Source: Torymus aiolomorphi (taxonomy: Eukaryota > Arthropoda > Insecta > Hymenoptera > Torymidae). Taken from it: a stretch of 64,000 nt of DNA. Below, in pieces: positions 34,624 to 44,394 of this stretch. A program made the translations under genes and the position numbers. Numbering within the stretch: position 1 is the stretch's first letter; each line of letters starts with the position of its first letter. The stretch is from positions 192,006,604-192,070,603 of the forward strand of contig CM070873.1 in assembly GCA_036365515.1 (NCBI GenBank), in the 5' to 3' direction. Under the pieces are notes generated by a model. That model was given only the letters and a program-made list of their open reading frames with translations, ran no database searches and was not told the origin of the DNA.

Positions 34624-35102
34624 AAAAACCTCATTTTTATCGAAAATTGTTCATTTTAGACATAAAATAGCTTGAGTCTCGGAAAAAAGGCCCATTCACA
34701 AAAATCCCGAGACACGTGTCTTATTATTTATCATAAAGAAGTACCTCCGGCAGTTTTAGCCAAATCGAGGACCCGCACCCCTGAGCATCTCCTTGTAAGT
34801 CATTAATAGTCAAAATAAGTATTTTGTGTAGTATTTTTCCCTTGCATAGATTACTCTAATTTACAATAAGGTAACTCGAGGTAATTGGGCCACTAATCTA
34901 ATTCGGCTAGTTTTATAGTTAAAATATGAAAAATAAGTATATCTTATGAATTATTTTTTAATTGTTTGAGAATGATCATTACATTTTTATGTAAGTTTCT
35001 ATTACCAATTTTCAGCGTGTCGCGCGTTTTATAAAGTCGAAAAAGCAAATATTTCGTTATTATTTAACGCGATGACATCCTATGACGGAGGTAGTGGCAA
35101 AC

Positions 35103-35167
35103 AGTCCCAAGTGGGAATCGAACCCGGGACAGCCGCGTACGAATCGCGCACCTAACCGACGATGTCT
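35103..35167 (-). ncRNA. tRNA-like segment
   Basis: On the minus strand it has a B-box gggttcgattccc and an A-box-like gtcggttaggtgcg at tRNA spacing. The T stem is only 3 bp, so a working tRNA is unlikely; SINE or tRNA pseudogene. It lies in the intron before MULE exon 35288. Confidence 0.45.
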
Positions 35168-35640
35168 GAACGAAAATTTATAACGATGTCTCAAATAATA
35201 TTCAATTTGAGTATTTTTTTCTTATTCACTTTATTTAACATAAAAGATGTTCTATTCTATATGTTGTTTTCATTTTATAATTTATAGTGGAAATAGTCAA
35301 TTTACAAATTCATGCGTGGGTGGACTTCCACAAAATAAACGAATGTGATGATGAAGAGGCGGAAGAAAGGGCTCTTGTTAAAAAGAAGAAGAGGCAGCTT
35401 GCTCGCGAGAATGTGTTGAACGAGGGGTGGAACAAGTTAGAAAATGGATTATGGTCACTTTCTCAATTTCTCGGCAAAGTAACGTATTTTCCAGAGCAAG
35501 AGCCTATAGATACTATACCACAAGAAGAAGGTATTATTAAAGAATATTTTATAATATTTACTTGAATAATATATCAACTGATAAGAATTTTTCTATCGGT
35601 CTTACAGTCTTACAAATTAAATTAAAATAATTAATATTTA

Positions 35641-35745
35641 TGGCAGTCAGATTGCCCTTGTTTATAATCACCCCCGCAGAATCTGAAATAAAAACTTAAT
35701 TAAACCTGGAAAAAACTTTGTTAGCAAAGGACAATCTGACTGCCA
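35641..35745. mobile_element. 105-bp MITE with TGGCAGTCAGATTG ends
   Basis: TGGCAGTCAGATTGCCCTT at the left and the complement of TGGCAGTCAGATTGTCCTT at the right form 19-bp inverted repeats with one mismatch. No target duplication is clear. Right after it, acgtttcgagcccgctccgg with a ctcctgctcagggac tail looks like another repeat fragment. Confidence 0.6.
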
Positions 35746-36173
35746 CCCACCACCACATTGCCCAACGTTTCGAGCCCGCTCCGGCTCCTGCTCAGGGACT
35801 CTTTTTAAATTGAATAATATATGTTTAAAAGGTAATGAGACTTATTAGAAAATTAAAACCGTTGTGGTTTGAGAGACGAAAAAAGTGAGGTCATTGACAA
35901 TCATAACCACCCTTACAATAATTTTTCTATAAGAAAAAAAATTATATTATCTCATATTTAAGTTTTGACTAAGCTCTCAGGATGTGACATTCATATATAG
36001 CTAAAGCCTCATTACTTTTTGAAACGTATTGCGCTTTTCATCAGTATAAAATGGCATCTAACATCTAATATATTCTAATAGAGTTGGACGAAGGAGATGA
36101 AGTTACTCTACAATTGGAAAACGTAAGTATTGTATTACATAAAATAAATTTCGAAGTGAAATTATTTATAAAT

Positions 36174-36175
<2 letters not shown>

Positions 36176-36265
<90 letters not shown>

Positions 36266-36276
36266 TATCTATATAA

Positions 36277-36310
<34 letters not shown>
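36176..36310. repeat. (AT)n microsatellite, ~135 bp
   Basis: A long ta run with a few aaatatat interruptions, within the last intron of the MULE-type gene and ending 10 bp before its acceptor (36319-36320). Confidence 0.95.
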
Positions 36311-36425
36311 TTTTTTACAGGAAGAAGACAACATTATTTCTACAAAGTATAAGATGATCCACGTTGCCAATTTGATATATAAATTTAAAAAATTTGAAAG
36401 TACATTTTGAAAATGTAGTTTTTAA

Positions 36426-36431
36426 TAAATA
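36426..36431 (+). terminator. Polyadenylation signal AATAAA after the MULE gene
   Basis: AATAAA lies 16 bp after the TGA stop of the last MULE exon. In such AT-rich DNA the motif is common; position is the main support. Confidence 0.45.
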
Positions 36432-36479
36432 CTTTTTTATTTTACGTTATAAGTACAGTATTGTTTCGTTGTTACTGCT

Positions 36480-36895
36480 TTCTATTGCACGTCTACGTAA
36501 CTCCCTTACACGCGTTGACCTCACATCCCCCGGGTGCTTGGATTTAAAAATTATTTAAATAATCTTCTTGCTTAGTGTCACACGTTTATGTAACTCCCTT
36601 ATACGCGTGGCTCTGGCGTCCTTTGGCTACTTGGTTTTAAAAATTATTTAAATAATAGTCTTGCCTAGTATCGCTCGCCTACGTAACTATCTTACACGCG
36701 TTGACTTCGCATCCCCAGGGTACTTGGGTTTAAAAATTTTTTAAATAAACGTCTGGCTCACTATCATACGTCTACGTAACTCCCTTATACGTGTGTCCCT
36801 CTTGTCCCCCAGCTATTTGTTTGTAAAATTATTTAAATAATCGTCTTGCTTACTGTCACATCCCTACGTAATATCTTTATAATTATTTTACAACA
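36480..36895. repeat. Tandem array, ~100-bp unit, about four copies
   Basis: Units contain cacgtctacgtaactccctt, acacgcgttgac, catcccc.gggtacttgg and tttaaaaattatttaaataa. The last two blocks resemble those of the 60.8-kb array. Confidence 0.75.
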
Positions 36896-36899
36896 TATT

Positions 36900-37965
36900 T
36901 TAAATAAACTAAGATTTATTTTTGACGTCTTTATAAAACATTCTGCATGCGTAATCTATCGATCCTAGACTGTGTGTGGAAAATTTGGAGAATTTTTCCG
37001 ATTTGTAGGTGAAGGTAGGGCTTTTTACATTTATTTTACAACTTATTTTGCAAATAATCTATTGATTTTCGTATTTTTTTTAACGACTTCCTACATACGT
37101 ATTCCATTATCACATTAAACTATGTATGCAAAATTGGGAGCATTTTTCCGATTTGTAAGTGAAATTAGGGCTTTTTACATTTATTTTACAACTTATTTTG
37201 CAAATAATCTATTGATTTTCGTATTTTTGTTAACGACTTCCTGCATACGTATTCCATTATCGCATTAGACTATGTATGCAAAATTTGGAGCACTTTTCCG
37301 ATTTGTAGGTGAAGGTAGGGCTTTTTGCATTTATTTTACAACTTATTATTCAAATAAACTATTGATTTTCGTATTTTTTTAAGGACTTCCTGCATACGTA
37401 TTCTATTATCCCATTAGACTATGTATGCAAAATTTAGAGCATTTTTCCGATTTCTAGGTGAAAGTAGGGCTTTTTACATTTATTTTACAACTTATTTTGC
37501 AAATAATCTATTGATTTTCGTATTTTTTTTAACGACTTCCTACATACGTATTCCATTATCACATTAAACTATGTATGCAAAATTTGGAGCATTTTTCCGA
37601 TTTGTAAGTGAAATTAGGGCTTTTTACATTTATTTTACAACTTATTTTGCAAATAATCTATTGATTTTCGTATTTTTTCAACGACTACCTGCATACGTAT
37701 TCCATTATCGCATTAGACTATGTATGCAAAATTTGGAGAATTTTTCCGATTTGTAGGTGAAGGTAGGGCTTTTTACATTTATTTTACAACTTATTTTGCA
37801 AATAAACTATTGATTTTCGTATTTTTTGTAATGACTTCCTGCATATGTATTCCATTAGACTGTGTATGTAAAATTTGTAGCATTATTCCTAATTTGTAGG
37901 TGAAGTAGGGCTTTTTACATTTATTCCTAGATTTAATTTCTTAATAAACTATTGATTTTTATGCA
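36900..37965. repeat. Tandem array, ~148-bp unit, about seven copies
   Basis: Units share acttcctgcatacgtattcc, gactatgtatgcaaaatttg, ccgatttgtaggtgaaggta and acttattttgcaaataatct. Spacing between tatgtatgcaaaa motifs is 146-151 bp. The 61-codon frame at 37571 is one reading of a unit. Confidence 0.88.
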
Positions 37966-38289
37966 ATATTTTTCTATAGAATATTATTTGCCTTTTCCGG
38001 ATATGTCGTTGTTAATGCTTTTTCGTTGGGTGCGATGCTCTGGTATGTATTTACGTGAAAATTAAATTTCCCTCATGTGGTATGTTTGAAATTTTTTGTT
38101 TATTTATGAAACTTTGACTTTTTTTCAAATCATAGCGTTATTTATTTCGCGATATTCAAATCTTCCGCCGTGCGCTCGTCAACGGTGGTAACACTGCGCA
38201 TGTCGCTACGCGCGCCACCCGTTCATGCGAACGCGCCTTTCACCGCTTCTGGCACATTGTCCGTCTGGCACAGAGTCCGGGACCCCTTA
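37966..38289. other. Stretch with a CpG-rich patch
   Basis: 38155-38290 is much GC-richer than its surroundings (gcgcatgtcgctacgcgcgc and similar). No open frame of interest crosses it and no family is recognised. Confidence 0.4.
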
Positions 38290-38960
38290 CAGCTAGGAAG
38301 CTTACATGGAAGATTCCTGAAAGCTTAAAATGTCCGCCCTTTTTTCTCACAAAAAGCTTTCAGGAAAGATTCTATTAATCTTCCCAGAAAGCTTTCCGGG
38401 ATCTTTCATCAAACTTTTAAGCTTTGTGAAAGATTTGTCAATCTTTATGGAAGATTTCTTGAAAGAATACGGTAAGTTTACAGAGAATCTTTCAGCAAGA
38501 CTTTAGTAAGGTAGCTGTAAAGATCCTTGTAAGGTTTTTGATAGATTTATTGAAATCTTTCAGAAAGCTTACATGAAAGATTCCTGTAAGCTTAAAATTC
38601 CGCCCAATTCTTTCTCGAAAGGATACGGTAAGTTTACAGGAAATCTTCCAATAAGACTTTAGTAAGGTAGCTGTAAAGATCCTTGTAAGGTTTTTGATAG
38701 ATTTATTGAAATCTTTCAGAAAGCTTACATAAAAGATTCCTGTAAGCTTAAAATTCTGCCCAATTTACTGGCTAAAGCTTTAAAAAAAAATCTATTAATA
38801 TTTCCGGAAAACTTTCCAGGACCTTTCATCAAGTTTTTAAAAGAGTAACTGGAAGCTTTGTGAAAGATTTGTCAATCTTTCAGAAAGATTCTACGAAACA
38901 TTCTAGTAATCTTTCAAGAAACCTTTCACGAACCTTTTTTCAAGTTCTTGAAAGATTACT
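38290..38960. repeat. Tandem/compound repeats, ~156-bp unit (gaaagctttac family)
   Basis: The block from ggtaagtttacag to aaagcttacat is present at 38471 and again at 38627, 156 bp apart, nearly identical. Flanking copies of gaaagctt/aagctttc are diverged and partly inverted. Related ctttccgg/gaaagctt motifs recur at ~43215-43440. Confidence 0.75.
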
Positions 38961-39097
38961 TTGGAACTTAAAGCCATACATATTACATACAATACTCTAA
39001 AGTATAACTATTACAATTCTCGCATATTATTTAGAATTTATTACTATATTAATCGCAATTTTTTCATCGCAGAAAAAATTTTACATAAAATTTTTTG

Positions 39098-39171
39098 ACC
39101 TAACCGGGAATCGAACCTACAACCCTTGGGTTACTACGCACGCATGCTATCCGTTACGCTATCGCTCGCTT
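39098..39171 (-). ncRNA. tRNA-like segment, relative of those in A and B
   Basis: On the minus strand gcgagcgatagcgtaacgga (A-box region) and aggttcgattcccggtt (B-box region) match the tRNA-like segments of elements A and B; the flanking tcgcagaaaaaattttacat is shared too. Stems are imperfect. It is outside any array element here. Confidence 0.5.
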
Positions 39172-39340
39172 GAAGGAGTTGGAACATTTTCATCCAAATA
39201 AGGTGCACTATCTACGATTATTTAATTGTTATTATATAATATCATACATACATACCTAACATACATGTTATTATTTCGATTATTCATCTAAAATATTAAT
39301 GGCTTTAAAATGGCCATGTAAAATACCGAAACGATACCTC

Positions 39341-40209
39341 CCTATTAAAAATAATCACGTGAATAATCACGTGAGTATTCACGTGAGTACTCAGGTGAAT
39401 ACTCACGTGAGAGCTCACGTGAGCTCTCACGCGAGCTCTCACGTGAGTTTTTCAACCATATTCTCACGTGACTACTCACGTGAGTACTCACGTGAGAAGT
39501 AAAAAAAAAATGGTTTAAAAAAAATTAGTAATCAATGTTTTTTTTACTAAACTATTACATAAATATTTTAACTTTAATTTTTGCATATACCTTTCAACCC
39601 GTAAATAGTATAGGAATATATCAAAAGCGAGGCAAGCCTCGTAATTACAACTCTTTTAAAAGAGTCGCGGTATTGACTAAGTCTTATGGCTTTATGTATT
39701 CTCGCCGGTGTTCATTTGCCTATGGAAATCGAGAAAGGGGTTGCCGCCTGGCGGTTAAAAGAGTTACTAGACGTGGAGTTCAGACGGGTCCTATCAGTTC
39801 CGCAAGTGACCGCCAGGCGGCAACCCCTTTCTCGATTTCCATAGGCAAATGAACACCGGCGAGAATACATAAAGCCATAAGACTTAGTCAATATCGCGAC
39901 TCTTTTAAAAGAGATGTAATTACGAGGCTTGCCTCGCTTTTGATATCTCCCTATACTATTTAAGGATTGAAAGGTATACGCAAACATTAAAGTTAAAATA
40001 TTTATGTAATAGCTCAGTAAAAAAATCATTCATTACTAATTTTTTTTAAACTATTTTTTTCACTTCTCACGTGAGTACTCACGTGAGTACTCACGTGAGA
40101 ATATGGTCGAAAACCTCACGTGAGAGCTCGCGTGAGAACTCGCGTGAGCTCTCACGTGAGTAGTAACGTGAGTACTCACGTGAGTACTCACGTGATTATT
40201 TTTAATAGG
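39341..40209. mobile_element. 869-bp foldback with CTCACGTGAG iterons
   Basis: Arms of ~415 bp start cctattaaaaataatcacgt. The outer ~130 bp of each arm is a chain of about a dozen CACGTG-centred 10-mers (ctcacgtgag, gagctcacgt and variants), each itself palindromic. The inner arms include ggttgccgcctggcgg and aaatcgagaaagg and are near-exact inverse copies. The matching ~105-codon frames on the two strands are palindrome artefacts. I could not fix a target duplication. Confidence 0.8.
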
Positions 40210-41251
40210 ACTACCTTACCGGCACCTAAGTTTTTTTTTTTTTTATCGTATTTAAACAAAAATTTCAGAGAAAAGCGCTCTTTTACGGAAATCCAACGCT
40301 TTTTCCTAAAGTTTGTGTTTAGATGTAATAAAAAAAATAAAATTTTGGTGCCGATAAGCTAGGGATCTACGTTTGAGTTGAACATGGCCTCAAAGTTAAA
40401 ACGGTATTATAAAATCAAGTTTCAGTTAAAACATTATAAAATCAATTATAAATGTATTAAAATATTATCAAATTTACTTTATTTATATTTGCTTATATTC
40501 TATATATGTTTAATATAAATGGATAAAGAAATTTTTCAATTCATTAAAAAAGCATAATTTTGTTCTAAGTTGATGAAATCTTCAAATCTATATTTTCAAC
40601 TCAAAAATAACTTCAAAATAGTCTGAAAAGAGATGAAAAGAGAGGGGATTAAACATATTGCAAGAATATGTGTTTATATTAGATGCATCTTTAAGATGAA
40701 ATGGCGAAAAAGTTATTTACAATTCATATAACTATTATGTATTTAGAAAAAGTTGTTACTTTTTCAAATCACATTTTTAAGACCAAAATAACTCGTGAGT
40801 AGTTATAAATACATAATTTATAATGAAATTAACTGTACTTTAAGAATATCGGTATCCATTTTCTATACCTGAAGAACCAATTAAAAGAAAATTATTTCTG
40901 AAACAAAAAATTTTGGCAAAATTGTTATTTTATCAAAATAAGACCTTATTGTCATTCATTTGCTCCAAAATTTAATCAGTTCTGAGTTAAGACATACGTA
41001 AGATGCATGCAAAAGTTCAGCTCATTACGTCTATCCGTTCAAGAGTTATGCCAGAGACAAAATTTCGTTTCATAAATTCATACATACATACATTTTTTTT
41101 AAACCTATTATTCTGACTCAGAAACCTCAAAAACATCGAAATTCATCAAAATCTCTGTTTTGAAAATTTTCACTATTACAACGCTTTCTCTTTGAGAAAT
41201 AAATATAGTGTCAATAGGGAGAAATAAAATTCGTATACTGAATATATTTTA
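40210..41251. other. Stretch without a supported gene
   Basis: 40217-40356 is bounded by ggcacctaag and the inverse ttggtgccg and may be a small MITE. 40940-41100 (ccgttcaagagttatgccag, then catacatacatac) resembles a retrotransposon 3' end by style only. No protein content. Confidence 0.4.
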
Positions 41252-41466
41252 ACACTCCGTGCGCAAAGCTCGACTTCGCACACGCTCAAATAAAAAAGCA
41301 TATGCTAAATCAAGCTTTGTACACGTCGTAAACAAAAATACGGTTCGATACGCGAGCGAGAAGGTGATTTTAACCTTGTGTGACCTTTTCACCCTAGCTT
41401 CGCTCAGGTGCAAGCGTCCACACTAGGATAAAATCACTTTGACGCACTAGCATCGAAATTTATCTG
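41252..41466. repeat. Dispersed repeat (ttcgatac family), copy 3
   Basis: Contains cactccgtgcgcaaagc, gctaaatcaagctttgtaca and acggttcgatacgcgagcga. Related to 42708-42860, which shares gctaaatcaagctttgtaca. Confidence 0.6.
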
Positions 41467-41468
41467 TA

Positions 41469-42697
41469 GGGGAGGGCGGGGCACGTGTGACACCCTAACT
41501 TTGATTAAAAATAACAACTAAACCGTGTATTATTTCAAAATGTACAAAAACGGAATAATTAGATCAGAAAAAAATAAAATAAAATAAACTATTAACTTTT
41601 TTTTCATTTTCTTTTAATTATTGATAAAATACAGAAAAGAAATTCTGAAAAAAATGCTCTACGTGCCCCACCGGCGGGTGGATTGTGGCACCCGACGGGG
41701 CACGCATGGCACGGTCAAATTTAATATTTTACTATAGGTATTATTCAATTCTTTTTTCCAGTAATTAATACTTTAATAATTATGCCATAATAAAATTTTC
41801 AAAAATCAAATAATTAATCAGTCTATTGAAAATTAAAAATTTTATTTTTATTAAGGAACATAACAATTTTTATTTTAAAATAAATTATTACATTTTAATA
41901 AATGATTTTATATTATAAATTCCTTCTTATAAAATATGATCACAACATAATACTTTTGTTTGATTAACAAATTATCATTATTATTACAATAAGTTTAAAT
42001 TTAAAGATTTCGCATTATTTTCATCTATGTAGCATATTTGAACTACCTGACCATTGAAAAAGGCAGTTTGAGTATCTACAATTGATTCCTTCCTTACCAT
42101 TGTTTTTTCTACTCTATAACTTAATACGCAGTCGAAATAATCGTTATTTACTTATTAATGTAATAATTGAAACTAAAAACTACTTAAAACTAAATTATTG
42201 CACTGCGTAGTTGTTAACCCATCTTGCTCCATTTTTGGTTTGTAGGTTACATCACTTCGCTCGGCGGCCGCCGCGGCGCACTGATACGTCCGAGTGTGCC
42301 ACGCGTGCCCCGCCAGGGTGCCACGTCATGCCCCATTTTAATACCATTTTCATTTTTTAATTATATCATTTACAAAGATTTTCTGAAAAAAACAAAAACA
42401 GGGCTTGAAAGATAAAAGTTGAAACTATCAAATAGGTTTGGTCTCATTTAGAAAAAAAATCATTTTCTCGTTGCTCCAAGCGACTTAAAAATGAAGTCAA
42501 CCTTGTTTCTAAGCACCGATCTTCAATCTTATTAAATTAAATGTTAAACATTATCTATAATCTCAAAAGTATAGAGGAAAATTCTAAAAGCATATCTAAT
42601 TAGGTTTATGTAAAAATGACATTTTTTGCATTCATTAATATTAAAAATATGAGGGTGCCAAACTTACCTACCTGACACGCCATGCCCCGCCTTCCCC
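41469..42697. mobile_element. 1.23-kb MITE with GGGGAGGGCGGGGCAC ends, TA duplication
   Basis: The left end GGGGAGGGCGGGGCACGTGT and the right end (complement of GGGGAAGGCGGGGCATGGCG) are inverted repeats. TA borders both (41467-41468, 42698-42699), as in Tc1/mariner/pogo elements. Internal GC-rich blocks at ~41660-41712 and ~42260-42335 repeat gtgccacg/ggggcacg motifs. No transposase is encoded. Confidence 0.75.
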
Positions 42698-42707
42698 TAT
42701 TATTTTG

Positions 42708-42860
42708 ACTCTCCGTGCGTAAAGCGCGATTTCGCGCACGCTTGTTTTTTGAATGAAAAAGCATACGCTAAATCAAGCTTTGTACACATCGTATCAAAAG
42801 ATACTATTCGATACACAAGCGAAAAGGTGCACGCGTTAGTATCAAACTATACTATTTCTA
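42708..42860. repeat. Dispersed repeat (ttcgatac family), copy 4
   Basis: Starts actctccgtgcgtaaagcg and includes gctaaatcaagctttgtaca and actattcgatacacaagcga. Confidence 0.6.
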
Positions 42861-43654
42861 AACAAAGAAAATATTAACTTTAATTATTAATTTTAAACAT
42901 TCATTTGGAAAAACACGTCTTCCTTTTATGCAAATACAATACTCAGAATTCATTTGGCAATTCTTATGAGAGTACTATTATGAGAGATAATTGTTGAAAA
43001 ATTGGATCAAAATGACAAAAATGCAGATTCCTACTTATCAACATTAAAATTATTTTTAATTAAAAAGTTTTTAAACAGTTTTTTGGAAAACCACACTTTT
43101 AACGCCCTCCTTATATTTAAATACTACACATAGAATTATTTTATAGCCATTCTATTATAATTTTGATAAAGTATACTCGTTAGAAGATGATGTCGGTATC
43201 CAACATTAATTTTTGGAATATTTTATTAAGGGTTCCCGAAATCTTTCTAAAGCTTTCATGAAATGTTGCTCAGTTGCATAGGTGAAATTTTTTGTTATTC
43301 CATTAAACTTACGGCAAGCTTTCGCGGAACCTTACCAGAATATGTTACGGTTCCAGTAATCTTTGACTTATTGTCACTGCAATCTTTTATGAAAGGTTCT
43401 ATTTATGTTGAGTAGAATGTCAGAAAGCTTCTATACATATATAGACATGATGTTTACATTTTGAGTTTCAAGACATGGTGTAACTATATACTTATATGTG
43501 AAAGTTTTTTGACTCTCATTCTATAATGTATCACTTATGGGATAGAAAAAGACAAACAGAGGAACCATTGAGAGGTTGTTCTGTAGTTGAAATGAGTATC
43601 AATTAAGTATGTACATATTGTTGGTCCATCATCTCTTTTAAGCATCTTTTGCTA
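42861..43654. repeat. ~190-bp repeat units and diverged gaaagctt repeats
   Basis: At 42900-43180 two units carry ttggaaaaacacgtct, ccttttatgcaaatacaata and ctcagaattcattt, matching the units around element B. 43215-43440 holds diverged ctttc/gaaag motifs. No gene. Confidence 0.55.
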
Positions 43655-43662
43655 GTGTTTTT

Positions 43663-43725
43663 GATGCCCGCCCGACCAGCAAAACCTCGGCTTCGCCTCG
43701 GTTTTGCAAAAGTCGGGCGGGCATC
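43663..43725. repeat. Terminal nested hairpin of giant foldback, left
   Basis: gatgcccgcccgac pairs with gtcgggcgggcatc; inside it gcaaaacc pairs with ggttttgc around tcggcttcgcctc. The partner at 54373-54421 is truncated by element C. Confidence 0.8.
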
Positions 43726-44146
43726 AAAAAAAGGAGAAATCGAGCCTTACGCTCCGCGATATGTAAAGTGGCGCTGAAGCAGGCCTTTGATACATATGGC
43801 CGAGCCGTACACTGAGAAAATATTTCTAGAAATTTTACTGGAATGCTTGTAAAAATTATCATACTATACACGTAATCCAACCACAAACTGACACAAATGG
43901 CCTAGTTCGTAGACGTATATGAATTATTATTGTTTGTGTACGAAAAAATGTTATCAGATAGTTATAAAAATTATAGTGAATAGTAAGAAAAATTACTGTA
44001 TAATATAGTAAAAAAGACAATTTATAAATTTTATTGAACTTATTATCTAAGTTTACGCGATAGTATTGTAACTTTTATTAGAAATCTACCAAATTGTACA
44101 AGATAGTATAGTAATATTTATGAAACATGTGTGTAAAGATTGGAGC

Positions 44147-44158
44147 TGCGCATGCGCA
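44147..44158. promoter_or_regulatory. GCGCATGCGCAC palindrome upstream of CMC gene 1
   Basis: A GCGCATGCGC-type palindrome (NRF1-like by sequence) lies in a GC-rich patch (44140-44280) before a likely 5' untranslated exon that ends at 44310 with donor gtaagt. A promoter role is inferred from position. Confidence 0.35.
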
Positions 44159-44394
44159 CTCGTTTTTCCATGACTTTCGCACTCGGCCGCCCAGCGCTCG
44201 AGCGCTATAGTCGCACACAATAGCGCGTTGTGCGATTTTGTAACGGTTATATACGACCGAGGACCACGTGCTTCTTGTCATCCGGCATTTGGATTTTGCA
44301 TTACCAAGCAGTAAGTATTGCAATATTTATGTTTTTATAGTTGATATTGTGAGAAATTATATTATTTGTTACACTAACTTTTTACTAATAGGTC

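Larger units (their letters stand above)
33718..34795. mobile_element. Second TAA-flanked CAAGGAG foldback, interrupted
   Basis: It starts CAAGGAGATGATCAGGGGTG and ends with the near complement; TAA lies at 33715-33717 and 34796-34798. The arms meet at ~34080. The right arm is broken at 34249-34626 by inserted repeat DNA: ctattactaaagaaag resumes as aacctcattttt. Same end type as 31800-32505, with different arm sequence. Confidence 0.8.
29713..36410 (+). pseudogene. MULE (Mutator-like) transposase gene, exon 1 split by a MITE
   Basis: Plus-strand exons: 29713?-29862 continued at 30582-30724, then 31206-31403, 33154-33499, 35288-35530, 36082-36122 and 36321-36410 (stop TGA). All junctions are GT..AG with matching phases. 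Catalytic candidates of the MULE DDE fold: Asp at 30638-30640 (NIDRTF), Asp at 31320-31322 (ITTDFETAL, then IGCYFHYAQ), and Glu at 33436-33438 (RTNNPIESYHRH). Exon 4 encodes a Lys/Glu-rich tail. Leaving out the MITE and one TA, the reading frame runs straight across the insertion. The N terminus and start codon are not visible: element B lies just upstream. AATAAA follows at 36426. A domesticated gene is possible, but the split exon argues that it is now inactive. Confidence 0.75.

Noticed and set aside
39535..40029. Two similar 105-codon frames on opposite strands
   Set aside because: They are the two arms of one palindrome; similarity follows from the inverted repeat.
40940..41100. Possible LINE 3' end with catacatacatac tail
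   Set aside because: Only stylistic resemblance; no reverse transcriptase frame or target duplication.
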